A stretch of DNA of 64,000 nucleotides, taken from contig JAQGDQ010000205.1 in NCBI GenBank assembly GCA_030141605.1, forward strand, positions 1 to 64,000. The letters run 5' to 3'. Below the pieces are notes generated by a model. That model searched no databases and was not told where the DNA came from. It saw nothing but the letters and a program-made list of their open reading frames with translations. The stretch is from Tubiluchus corallicola. Taxonomy: Eukaryota; Priapulida; Priapulimorpha; Priapulimorphida; Tubiluchidae. Position numbers and translations under genes: made by a program. Position 1 is the stretch's first letter; every line of letters begins with the position of its first letter. Positions 1 to 27,871 of this stretch are shown here, piece after piece.

Positions 1-915
1 TGGATTTTTAGAATATTTGTTGTATTCCTTGCTGCATTTGGTTTTGCTTGGGTCCCTGTAATGCAGAAAACAGCAGGTGGAGAATTAATGGATTACATTT
101 TCTCAGTCACTACTTATCTTTCAACGCCTGTTAGTACTTTGTTTATCACTGCAGTTTTGTGGCCAAGATTAAATGAAAAAGTAAGTTTCATTTTGTAATT
201 GATATTGTTCTGGCTTTACGAATGTTTTTATCAAATATTGTTAGTTTGTACACAATAAATGAAAGGTCATTTTTGCTGTAAAAATGATTTCAGTTTAGCA
301 TGATTTTGCTATAACGTTTTACCTTGTTTCTTATTTCCATTGCAAATTCTAAGTTTACACAGCAGTTAGGTTTATTTTTCCGTTTATTAGAAATTTCCTG
401 ACTCAACACATTGTGTCGATAATTTGGATAAACGTTAAAAGCTAAATACCTCTTAATAAGTCTTGTATTATAACAACGACAGTCATTGGCTCATTGTGTA
501 TTTAAAAAATTGGGTAATGGGTATTTAAAAAATTCTAAAATGCATAAACAAGCTGTAGTGAGAAGCTTTGCACTATAAATAGATAGCAATTGTACTTTCC
601 CAACAAGATACAGCCAAACTGGTTTCTAGCATCTATTGTTTAGATCTTTTAATTTAAATTACACGTTCAGTTGTTAGTTATTTTTGTTTGTAGATAACTC
701 GTACAATGATACTATTTCTGATATAGGCAGCATTTGGAGGATTTGTAGTTGGACTTGTATTTGGTTTTGCTCGAATGCTAATTGACGTGATATTTCCCGC
801 ACCTCACTGTGGAGATGTGGATTTCAGGCCAGTTGGGATAGTGAAATTTTTGTCGGTGTTCCATTTTACTTACTATTCTATGATGCAAGATTCTACAGAT
901 AACGCAGAATTTTGA
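1..915 (+). CDS. SLC5A-family sodium/solute cotransporter, 3' end (partial)
   Basis: Two exons are visible: 1-180 (open at the window edge, donor gtaagt at 181) and 727-915, after an acceptor ending atatag, stop TGA at 913-915. They join in phase 0 and give about 122 residues. The first exon reads FRIFVVFLAAFGFAWVPVMQ, then GGELMDYIFSVTTYLSTPVS and LWPRLNEK; the second reads AAFGGFVVGLVFGFARMLID, then FPAPHCG. This is the typical C-terminal part of SGLT-type transporters: a transmembrane helix, the conserved QLFDYIQ..TSYLxPP segment, a helix, the RVNExGAFWG loop and the next helix. Members import glucose, myo-inositol, monocarboxylates or vitamins with Na+ at the plasma membrane; the substrate cannot be told from this piece. 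Oddity: the frame ends about 18 residues after the position of the usual GVHYLYFA motif, so the last transmembrane helix found in many SGLTs seems to be missing. It could be a shorter subfamily member, a missed last exon, or a decaying copy. Confidence 0.8.
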
Positions 916-1211
916 ATTCTTTGCTATTTACAGTGATAACATGCATGAAATTCAGGTTTCGCAAGATGACAGATGACGCCAATCTTATAATTGCAAATGA
1001 TCCGGCGAGGATACATAAATGAGCTCACGGATTATTCTATGATTGCATAAAATCTGCACCATTGTCTCACGCTTTTAGTAATCTTTGGCAATCCATACGC
1101 CTTTGGTAAAGACGTTTGGAACGTCTTTATTTTGGCATTTTGACATTGGTACAACCCCACATTTAATTACATGTTGGATTTAAAAAGCTTGAAAAAGAGA
1201 AAACCTAAAAA

Positions 1212-1285
1212 AAATTATACGGCATAGATTTGAACCAGGAACCTTCTGCGTCAGTTGCCATAGACCACTAGGCCACTGTATTCCT
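1212..1285 (-). repeat. tRNA-like relic (tRNA pseudogene or tRNA-derived SINE head)
   Basis: On the minus strand an A-box-like TGGCCTAGTGG is followed, at tRNA-like spacing, by a B-box-like GGTTCAAATCT. The acceptor and T stems pair poorly and the anticodon loop does not follow the usual YUNNNRN pattern, so this is not an intact tRNA gene. The arrangement is that of a tRNA pseudogene or the promoter head of a SINE. No other copy was found by eye in the window. Confidence 0.55.
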
Positions 1286-3187
1286 AGCGAATAATTAATA
1301 CGCGTAAGAATGTCGACTGTAACTTGTGTTGTTTTATTATAGCTGACATTGTTACCTCTAAAAATAATATATCCAAAGTAAATGTTAACAAATGACACAA
1401 GACTATCAACCAATGCACTGGTTTACCCACATTTATAGCAAAAATGCGTGTATTCCTGCCATAACATGACCATCGGTCCATCCATCGTATACATTAATCG
1501 ATCAGCTAATGTATCAACCAATTAAAGGAGGACAGATTTAGTTGAAGATTATGCTTCTAATGGTGTCGTACTAAAATTTTCTCTTAGTAATAGCTTTGGT
1601 TACCAAAATTAAACCAGCATTTTAAACCAGGACGTATCATGAATAGCTTCCTGCAGTTATTAGACTTCAGTTAATTTAGTGCCAAATAAAAGAATCTTTT
1701 GGTGTAGCTTTTTCGGAGAATCTGCATTTCTTGGAGTTAGAAAAGTGCTCCAATCAAGTGGCCATACAGTACAAATTTTTGTTGATGTTTTGCTCTGACG
1801 GCAGTGGGCAGTTTGAACACATTCTGGGCCGCCAAGAATCCAACGCTGTGTCATTTTTCACAAACATCAACAAGACAAGCCAAAACTGCTGCTAGAAATG
1901 CCTCGGATGTATTCCGACGGTAACAACCCGGCAAATCGTTTCGAATTCAAAAAAGCGGCTTCAGACTTCCACTTAAACCAGCTATGCAAGGCGTATGTTT
2001 GTGCTCAGCTGGTGAAGGTATACAAGGCACTTCATTTACCGAGGCTAATCTCTCCGTTCGTGGCAGGAGGCTTAACTAGATCGGGATTTTTTTACAAACA
2101 AATCACGCAGCTGTTTCCGTGACATCGGAGAAGAGAAACAATGTTGTGAAGAGGATGAGAGTTTACACTTCGGTTTGATATTCATACGTCTCGTGCTGGC
2201 TTGTTTATCTAAACTGCTTCACACAAGCAGAGCAGACAGGTCTACTGGTAAACACGAAAAAGCAGAACAAAGTGAAAAAACAACGAACGACAAACTGGTC
2301 CCAAGAACAACTTTGCACAAGTTGATTATTTACCTGTCTTAGAAATAACAAAATTGGCTTCATAATGCTCTGTGCCAATTAGTGCAGAACAAACAATTAT
2401 ACAGAACTGCAAAGCAAAATACTATACATCTAAAAATACTTATAGACACCACAGCCAGTATACAAAAGCAAAGCTTCCATGAACATCTTTTCCTCATTCT
2501 TCCTCTAGCTGAACCAATTTATCACCTTAACTGGACGGGCACTCGCTGAACCCAGTCTTAACTGAAACCAGACGCTCATGTTATGATATGGACATCGGTT
2601 GATAACTCCTGCAAAAACCTCGCATAGTTTTCTTGTTCTTATCGTTCAATTTCAGAGGCGTGCCTCTTTTACAGCTTAGTCTTATGATACGTAGAGGAGT
2701 CTAACATTCGCAAGGGCGCATATAAAAAAATAAACATTTTTATTTACATCTTGATTTACGCAGCGTGCGACATAAATAAGTTACATTATCTTTATAGAAT
2801 CGTTAAAAACGTTTAATGGCAACTCCGTGTGCGTTTTACTGGCAGAGGTGAAAATCAGCTAACATATGCTGAACATATGACAAAGTAAATACACGATAAA
2901 AGAAGTTACGTATCATTACTTTTAACAAAGTTTTAATTCGTTTACTTCATAGTATTAAAATATTTTGTCACGCTGTTCCTCTAAGTATTTTTGTTGTGCA
3001 TTAAAAGCACCGTACAGAATAAAACCGCAAAATAAGCTTTACTGGATAATGTCGTGCAACCTCTAGTTTCGTGCAACGTTACTAGAAAGTTCTTGTATTT
3101 TTCTCTGTTAATGAAAGAGAATAAAAAAGAAGAATATAGAAAGTGTTTATACTATTTTGTTAAAGTATGAAGTTTATTATGAAGTGG

Positions 3188-3877
3188 TTTCAACAATTCA
3201 ATTCCAACATATTCGCAATGTGAATGAAAAAATATTTTCCCCGAAAATATTGTCCGATATCAACAAGTGTACGACAAAAGCCCATTTTACCATACACGTA
3301 CGTGCTTTATGCAATGCTTATGCTGAAAAGTTGTTTTAAGTCGCCACCAGAAAGCTCTAAAACGCCAAAATAAAGAAAATCAGTAGCTTAGTAACGATCG
3401 AAGTCCCTTATCGAAAACGTACATGGTTTCCAATAATTGGCAACTTAGTTTTTTTATAAAAAATAAATTATTGGCGTCAAGCTCCCAAGTTTCTTGCACG
3501 GAAACAAAAACTCGGCATTTGAATTTCGTATTAGCACAACATAAATTATTGGTAATCAGTAATCATCAATAAATAATCAACAAAGACTCAAGAATAAATA
3601 AATCACACAAACTAACATTTCTATACAGGCTTGTCTACATTTAGAGGAATAAACTGGTCAAACGAAACGCACAAACGTATTTATTTTTAACGGAAATAGG
3701 TTGCAATTCAACTTAAATTAATTCAGGCTTGTAATTTTATACAATACAAAATTTTTGTGAACTATGTTACTTTAACTGCACAAATAAATAACTTAGTATC
3801 TTCGTATTACTTTCAACAATTTAATTCCACCATATTCACAATGTGAATGAAAAAATATTTTCTCCGAATATCATTTT
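3188..3877 (+). repeat. Pair of direct repeats, about 65 bp each
   Basis: Positions 3188-3255 and 3810-3877 are near copies: both contain TTCAACAAT then AATTCCA, ATATTC, CAATGTGAATGAAAAAATA and TTTTC, with a handful of mismatches. They lie about 620 bp apart in the same orientation. The sequence between is AT-rich and has no recognisable coding content, so they could be two copies of a dispersed repeat or the degenerate ends of one element. Confidence 0.6.
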
Positions 3878-5834
3878 ACATTAATTAAAATTACGATGCT
3901 TATTCAAGAATAATCGTTGATTCGTGAAGGAATGAAACGTATAGGCCTCTCAATCTGATGTCTTGAGTACAATTTTCACAATGTTCAATCAATTATCAAT
4001 TATCTATTATTATTGAAAAAATAGAGTTGTGCTAAATTATCTACAAACAGGAACTTCACACAATTTCTGACAATTTTTATTATTTTTTTCGAGGAATATA
4101 ATAACTGTGCAAGTAACGTGATTACAAGTATTTGTACAAATAGTTTAAAATAGCAACAACTTTCTTAAACATCGCATATTACATTATTATTGCACTCACC
4201 ATTCGACCTGCAGTGCAGTCAACATTAGTATCTCTCGTCATTCCATTGTCGTTTATTGTCAGCGAATTGTGAAAACTCAATTTTGGCTGCTTTTGAAAGT
4301 GCACAGTGCTACGAAACTCGCAACTGCACTAGTCTTGAAAAGAAATTCTCGACTCATACAAAATTACTCTGTAATCATTAAGATGTTATCGCTGCTCTAC
4401 CACGTCTAGCCCATTGTGCAGAACAATTCATTAAGATGACGCTATAGAACATTTCCAAGTGGTTTCAACAGCTCTTGCCGTTTTAGTCTGCCAGTGCCTG
4501 ATAAGCGGCTTCAGCTCGTGACCACGTGACCTGAAAACTTATTACGATACTGCACGGAATGCAACTGACACATGCCCTGTATGATGTGACAATTAAACTT
4601 CGCTAATTGTAGAGCCTTATCCTAAAGCGAAAATAAGTTGTTAGGCCTAATGGTAACAGTGCTTGTTGCACTTTAATAGAATGCTGAAAATAAACTAATT
4701 ACTTTAGCGTACTTTAAAATGTCTTTGTTGTTTGGTCGAATACTTAATTTTGTTTTATTTTTCTACACTCAGTGTATTTTCAGCTAGTTAATCATAAGAG
4801 AACGGTTTATGAAATAGAACAGCAAACGTTATCGAAGAGATGGTGACCTTGAGAGAATGGGTCAAAGTGAAAGGTTAGAAGGCTTAAATTTTGTCACCAA
4901 GAGTTTGATGCCGATATAACTGTCCAAAGGCCAGTTTCCAGGCAGTCTTTTTCAATGGTTCCACGTTCTTTATGTTTATGTTCTTTATGTTCATTAACTG
5001 GCAAGCTCATTAACGTTCAATGCTCGATTTTAGTAACTTATTTTAATAAAGTATTTTTATGAATTTAGAATGAATATTTGTGTTTTACCGTATAGACATT
5101 TTATTTTTTAAATTTAGAATGGTTCATTGCCAAATGCTGCACTTTATTTCATAAAACATCATCATCTTGCCGCGAACTGTTGCTGCCCCTTGCTGAAGAA
5201 CACAGTTTGTCAGGCCTGTTCAGGTATGTAAAAGTCAGCATGTGACATGACGGTACGTTTAAGCGTGAGTCGAGTGTCACGGGATGCACGGTTTAATTAA
5301 GTAAAAGGCCCCAATAAAGAAGCCATAAGTCAAAACATAGAAGCCACACTGTCGGCGTTTTACATGGAAACTAACAGCGTTTACACGATAAAAGAACTAA
5401 TCGCAACAAAATCGCAAAAACTAAATCAAATTGATGTGAACTCAACTACATACTGTAATTAGCTATTAAAATCCAGAATATAATTTAACAGACAGTAAGC
5501 CAGAAGGAGCAGAGAACGACACTGTCAATCAACATGGGACAACATCGCGACAGAGCAAACTTTCCAGGATAGTGGAGACGTATAAAGGGATATTAATGAA
5601 CAAAACAAAAAAATGCTAAATGGAAGCTAGAAATTCAGGATGGAGGAAGGTGTCTATAGGTTATAATAGAGCATTCGCTGCAATGTTTTACGCATGGTTA
5701 GGAGTGATGCAAATAATAGTGAAAATCTCTCAGCTTCTTCTCCATCTACTCAAAAATAAATTTTGTTTTTTTTTCAAAATAATGCAGAATGTCCTGCGTA
5801 AATCATTACTACACGCGTCTTCGCGGAATGCACG

Positions 5835-5933
5835 CGTCTACAACTATGTGTTGAAACACCGGGCATCGTCAGATCTCTGAAGTTAAGCAACTGACAACAC
5901 GGTTAGCACTTGAAAAGGTGATGCCCAGGAATG
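5835..5933 (+). repeat. 5S rRNA-like relic 1
   Basis: Resembles eukaryotic 5S rRNA from its 5' end: GTCTACAAC..TAT, then GAAACACCGGGCATCGTC, GATCTCTGAAGTTAAGCAAC, GGTTAGCACTTG and GGTGATGCCCAGGAAT. These correspond to the 5' stem, the CTGATC..GAAGTTAAGCA internal control region, GGTTAGTACTTGGATGG and the CCTGGGAATACC segment. Many substitutions and a shortened 3' end argue against a functional 5S gene. Either a 5S pseudogene or a 5S-derived (SINE3-type) element. Confidence 0.65.
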
Positions 5934-6120
5934 CATGAGTCAATGAAAGAGGTGTCTGCACACACTACTTTAGACTTTCCATTTACACGTATTGTCTCAC
6001 TTTTCAATTAAATTTGGCTGCAAAGTAAGGTTTGCTTTTAACCAAAATGCCTGCAATAAATGCAGAATGCCCTTCTTTGTGAAGATCATTTTAACTTTAA
6101 CTTATTTTAACAAACATGAT

Positions 6121-6215
6121 AGAGGATACCAGCTATGATCACACCACTGAAGCTAAGCATCGTCAAGCTTGGTTGGTATCTGATTGGGAAACTTAATCGT
6201 CAGGTGTTTCAGTTA
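6121..6215 (+). repeat. 5S rRNA-like relic 2
   Basis: Matches the central and 3' part of 5S rRNA: GATCACACCACTGAAGCTAA then GCATCGTCAAGCTTGGTTGG and CTGATTGGGAAACTTAATCG. The internal control region is recognisable; the 5' end and the closing stem are not. Same orientation as the copies at 5835 and 6680, but more diverged from both than simple tandem duplicates would be. Confidence 0.55.
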
Positions 6216-6286
6216 ATTGTGACGTTTTTAGGAACTAGTTTGTACGCCAGAATATTTTACTTTTATAATACTTTTTAGTGTAATGG

Positions 6287-6431
6287 CGCGTACAGACGTA
6301 GAAACTTCTCTCGCAACTTATTGGGCAACTTCTCACTGAGAGAAGTTGCCAAGCCATTCATATGTTGCAACTTTACTCTCAACAAGAAGTTGCGCAAGAA
6401 GTTGCGAGAGAAGTCTGTACGTCTGAACGCG
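6287..6431. mobile_element. Short inverted-repeat (MITE-like) element
   Basis: The left end (GCGTACAGACGTA, then ACTTCTCTCGCAACTT) and the reverse complement of the right end (GCGTTCAGACGTA, then ACTTCTCTCGCAACTT) are nearly identical for about 35 bp, and the imperfect complementarity extends further inward. The element is about 145 bp and has no coding capacity. No clear target-site duplication flanks it, so the superfamily is unresolved. Confidence 0.65.
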
Positions 6432-6679
6432 AAAGATGAGCGTTGGCTGCACCATACTCAAATTATAACAGGGTTTGCTTTATTTTTTAATTTTTATTTC
6501 AATGTTTAGAATTACTAAATTGTGTTTGTAAACTTCAAAATACTTTGCGGTTTGTTACGAACGATAAAAATAAAAGCTACGATCTTCCCTACTCGTACTC
6601 AAAAATAATTTTGATTTTAACAAAAATGATTAAAAAAGCAGAGCTCATGCTCACATTTATTTTTATCAATTGTATATTA

Positions 6680-6798
6680 CCTACGGCGACGTAACGCATT
6701 GAAAACACCAATTCAACTGATCACTGAAGTCAAGCAAGGTTGAGCCTGGTTGTAGTTAAATTCGTGATGGCAGGAATACCGGGCATTGTAGACTTTTT
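6680..6798 (+). repeat. 5S rRNA-like relic 3 (full length, ends in a T run)
   Basis: The best 5S match of the three. It begins CCTACGGCG, contains TTGAAAACACC, CTGATCACTGAAGTCAAGCA, GAGCCTGGTT and GGAATACCGGGCATTGTAGA, and is followed by a T run like a Pol III terminator. The first bases and the GTAGAC near the end can form the closing helix. The GGTTAGTACTTGGATGGGTGACC segment is badly altered, so I call it a pseudogene or 5S-derived retroelement rather than a working 5S gene. Confidence 0.7.
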
Positions 6799-7282
6799 AA
6801 CTTGCTTTCACGTTTAAGTAGCCGTTTACAATTATAAAAGTAACATAGCTTTGCAGCTTCACCGGCATTTCATGGTTACATAGAAAAGAAATACTAAATT
6901 TCGACCATTTGGGGCATTGCCAGCTGTCATTACCGGAATGCTGTTATCCTTGTTAATAAACGTTATTGTACAGGCTACTTAGGCTATATTGTAGGTTAGC
7001 TTATTTGTTTTTGCAAGTAACACTATGAGTACATGCATTCATGAACGCAATTTCTATATAGTGCATATACTATGGTGTTTTGATGCTTTAATGCAGCTTA
7101 TGTATCGCACAATATTATCATTGTTATGATATTCCTTAGCAACCAGGAGAATTAATGTAATAAATATAACGTGTCAAGAACTTGATATTTTATATTCACA
7201 ATTGCTATAAGCATCTGGCTGAAGTTTGCAATTCTACATACACAAGAAATTAGTTCATGAAGCGACTTAGGATTATTGTTAG

Positions 7283-7365
7283 GCTTAGAGTTGGGGTAGG
7301 GTTAGGGTTAGGGTTAGGGATAGGATTAGAGCTGGAGTAGGGTTAGGGTTATGGTTGGGTTAGAG
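7283..7365 (+). repeat. Interstitial telomere-like (TTAGGG) tract
   Basis: Four near-perfect GTTAGG units (about 7297-7319) are surrounded by degenerate ones such as GGGATAGGATTAGAG, GAGTAGGGTTAGGGTT and ATGGTTGGGTTAGAG. The motif is the metazoan telomere repeat. At about 80 bp in the interior of a gene-containing segment it is an interstitial site, not a chromosome end. Confidence 0.75.
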
Positions 7366-8987
7366 ATAACTCTTTCCTCAACGTCTTAATTGTTGCATCT
7401 AAATGGTACATAAATGCAATTAAATTGTAAATTGTAGCCAAGTTTGTACTACTTTTAATTACCAATTTCTTCAGTACTGAACGTGTATTATGGTATATGT
7501 TTTTCTTACTTGAGTTGTTTCGCAGATGATGTTTCAACTAAAGCTGTAAACATAAATCAGTAAATTGTTGTTGTGACAAATTGAGTAATAGGTCGTTATT
7601 ATTATGACGTAGTATAATGATAAACCAGTTATGACTGTAAAAAGGGATTGTAAAGCAATAGCTTGTCGCCAAGGCAATTACTCTTCTCATTTTACAGTTA
7701 TTTTAATAACAAAGAAAAACTCCTAATGACAACAAATTGGAACAACGTGAAAATGTCTTATTGTAGGACTTGTATTAATTCTTGTAATAATTCTGTTTCA
7801 TTAATTTTGCTTTAAATTACCATGGTGTCAGGTGTTAGTGGACGTCTGGTCTAGTGCACACCCACACGTTATCATTGTGTAAATACCAACATTTAACCAG
7901 CTAACAAGCATACCAACATGAAAACTTCATGGCCTGTAATCATTGTTTAATTATAAGCTCATAAATGCTTTGAATTCCCGACAAAGCATCCGCGCTACGA
8001 AAAATTATCATTCAGGTTTGAGTTTTCTTCATTTTTCTCTTGATACCGACATCTATTAAAAATATATGATTAGATGGAAAACTGTAAAGGCTCTCTAACC
8101 CTGTACAACACGACAAATTTTGTTGCCGTGGTCACTTGCGATATTCGCTTAAACAAAAGGTGAACATTAGACAGGGACATGTTCACAGTAGGCGAGTTTT
8201 GCTAATTGCTGCAACTACAATTTACCTAATATCAACTTACAATGGTGGATTTCACACATAGTATAAACAAGAATTTTATTTTACATTAAAAACCGCAGTA
8301 AACAATGCGCCTGCATGAATGTTCCAAGAGAGGCTGTCATTGCATAGGTGTGCACTGTCGGCACCACGCAGCCTACCAATTTTAATCGTAATTATGCTAA
8401 TAATAAAACAGTCTAATTGTGTCAAACTGTTAATCATTTGAACAAATATTGTTTTCTTCAAAAGTCACCATCTTCGGTATTATTTTCAGTACGTCCAGTT
8501 CCTATGTAAATAATTTTCTTAAATTTTTGTTTTTATAAGCAGTGACCACTAACCACCATTGCAACTGTGTTATGATCCAAGTAAACATTTACAGAAAATC
8601 TAGAACAGAAAAAACGTCTTCCGATGCTAAAAAAGTTTTTTTGGTTGACCCAGTTTAAAAATATTTGACTACGTATATCTACGGGCAACGTACCCGTCGT
8701 AGCAAGTTATATTATCGAAAGGTCTGGCGCGGTGCGTTTCGGTGTTTTAGAATTTTGCATAACCTGCGCCATCTAGTGACCAATGAAATAATCTTGGTTT
8801 TCGTGATTGAGTCATGGTCGAGAAGTTGGTTACTGGAAGTACTGGAAGAAGAAGCCGGAAAAGAAGCCATGATTTCAAAAACTAGGAAAATTGACTATGT
8901 TCATTGCCATTAATGTTACAATTTTCGAATAAATTCTATGGTAATCACTAAGCTCATTAAAGCCGTTTGCACTCATAAAAGATGAAC

Positions 8988-26652
<17,665 letters not shown>

Positions 26653-26749
26653 TGAGCATTACCACTCCTCCTTTAGTTTCACTCTTGATAACCTGTTTTG
26701 ACTTGAAGCTAAGAATCTCTTAGAAATGTGCAATATTATCTGATCATCT

Positions 26750-27095
26750 CAGGGTTGCCATTTATGCGATAATTATCGGAATAATTTCAGGCTTCGTACT
26801 GACCCAAAAAAGAGACTATTCGATAATCGTACAATAATTTAGATACGAAACAAAAAGTTTGAAAAATTGTGCACTGAAATAATGCTAACCACTATGCATA
26901 AACTAACTTTGCCATTGTTAGTGCTATTTTTAGGCACTATAGTTACTTATTAAGTGCATAATTATACAACAATAATTTGCTGCAAATAGTCAGTCGTTTT
27001 GGATTTTGGGCAAAAATTCGATAACTTGGTGAAAAATATGATAATTTTTAGCCTCCAGTACAATAATCAGTACATCATACAAAATGGCAACCCTG
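26750..27095. mobile_element. hAT-like MITE in the KIFAP3 3' UTR
   Basis: Both ends read CAGGGTTGCCATTT (the right one on the other strand), a 14-bp perfect inverted repeat of the CAGGG type common in hAT elements. The 346-bp interior is rich in GATAATT / AATTATC motifs and has no coding capacity. Flanking octamers GATCATCT and GATAAACC agree at five of eight positions, so a target duplication is possible but decayed. Confidence 0.7.
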
Positions 27096-27293
27096 GATAA
27101 ACCAGAGAAATGAGGGTATATAATTTTATTTGAAAAGTGCCGTGTTACTAATATGAATCTGTACTGTATGTTGAGCTATTAGGTTTATTTAGTGTCAATA
27201 TTGTTGCTTTATTTTTTTTTAAGTTAAAGAGCACTACAGCCACGTGTTTTGCAACAACTAGGTTGTGACAGAATGCATTTTGTACAAGTGTAC

Positions 27294-27299
27294 AATAAA
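27294..27299 (+). promoter_or_regulatory. Probable KIFAP3 poly(A) signal
   Basis: AATAAA 642 nt after the stop codon, followed within 40 nt by a GT/T-rich stretch (GTGATAGTTTTACGTTTTT). It is the first AATAAA I see after the stop codon on this strand. Confidence 0.55.
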
Positions 27300-27398
27300 G
27301 TACACATGAAACTGTGATAGTTTTACGTTTTTACTTGCAAGGTGACACATATCAGCAGTCAAAACAAAATACTGGGCATAAGAGTTCAATTGTTAGTA

Positions 27399-27871
27399 CA
27401 GTGGCCGCCGCTTATTATGGACACGGTTATTGTGGACAACTCGCAAGGGACGGAATTTTCCCCTAATAAAATCCGCCGGTTAATATGGACAACCGCCGCT
27501 TAATATGGACAGCGAACCTATAACGTAAGGTCATATAACGTGAACCAGCCGTGCCAACCACGGCCTGCGCGCGTGATTGAAAAGAGCTTCCCGCTCTGCT
27601 GCCTGTGTGAGTCATTGCATCAGTCAGTTCGCCGTTTGCCGTGGCCTTGAGAGCTTCGAAACTGTGATAACTTCCTTCCGTTCAAGGTTGAGAGAAAAGT
27701 TTCCTGCCAAACAAACTCATCTGACTTCTTTTTTTCAATAAAACAGGAGACGAGTTGATACAGACAGTTTTTTGCCTTTTTTAATGAAGGGGAAGGGTCT
27801 TCATGGGTCACTTCGCTTAATATGGACATACACTGCTGGCCCGAGGTGTCCACAATAAGCGGCGGCCACTG
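27399..27871. mobile_element. pogo/Tigger-type MITE with TA target duplication
   Basis: Ends CAGTGGCCGCCGCTTATTAT and, on the opposite strand, CAGTGGCCGCCGCTTATTGT are near identical, followed by GGACA. TA flanks both sides (27397-27398, 27872-27873). Subterminal CGCTTAATATGGAC motifs repeat inside. Length 473 bp. A 98-codon minus-strand frame inside it shows no similarity I recognise to a transposase. Confidence 0.85.

Larger units (their letters stand above)
916..8987. other. Intergenic region between SLC5A end and KIFAP3 start
   Basis: About 8 kb without a supportable protein gene; open frames are short (under 90 codons) and lack family resemblance or splice context. It holds a tRNA-like relic (about 1212-1285), a duplicated 65-bp segment (3188-3255 and 3810-3877), three 5S-rRNA-like relics (5835-6798), a short inverted-repeat element (6287-6431) and a telomere-like tract (about 7283-7365), each listed separately. 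The rest is AT-rich sequence in which I see nothing specific. The last 300 bases before KIFAP3 are somewhat richer in G+C and contain an ETS-like CCGGAA at about 8857, compatible with the KIFAP3 promoter, but no start site can be fixed. Confidence 0.7.

Noticed and set aside
1212-1285. Functional tRNA gene
   Set aside because: A and B boxes are present, but acceptor and T stems mispair.
1898-2122. 74-codon plus-strand frame
   Set aside because: No similarity recognised, no splice or promoter context; probably chance.
6680-6798. Functional 5S rRNA gene
   Set aside because: The region matching GGTTAGTACTTGGATGGGTGACC is too altered to fold normally.
8665-8913. 82-codon plus-strand frame before KIFAP3
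   Set aside because: Its position suggests promoter/5' UTR sequence of KIFAP3; the peptide has no recognisable similarity.
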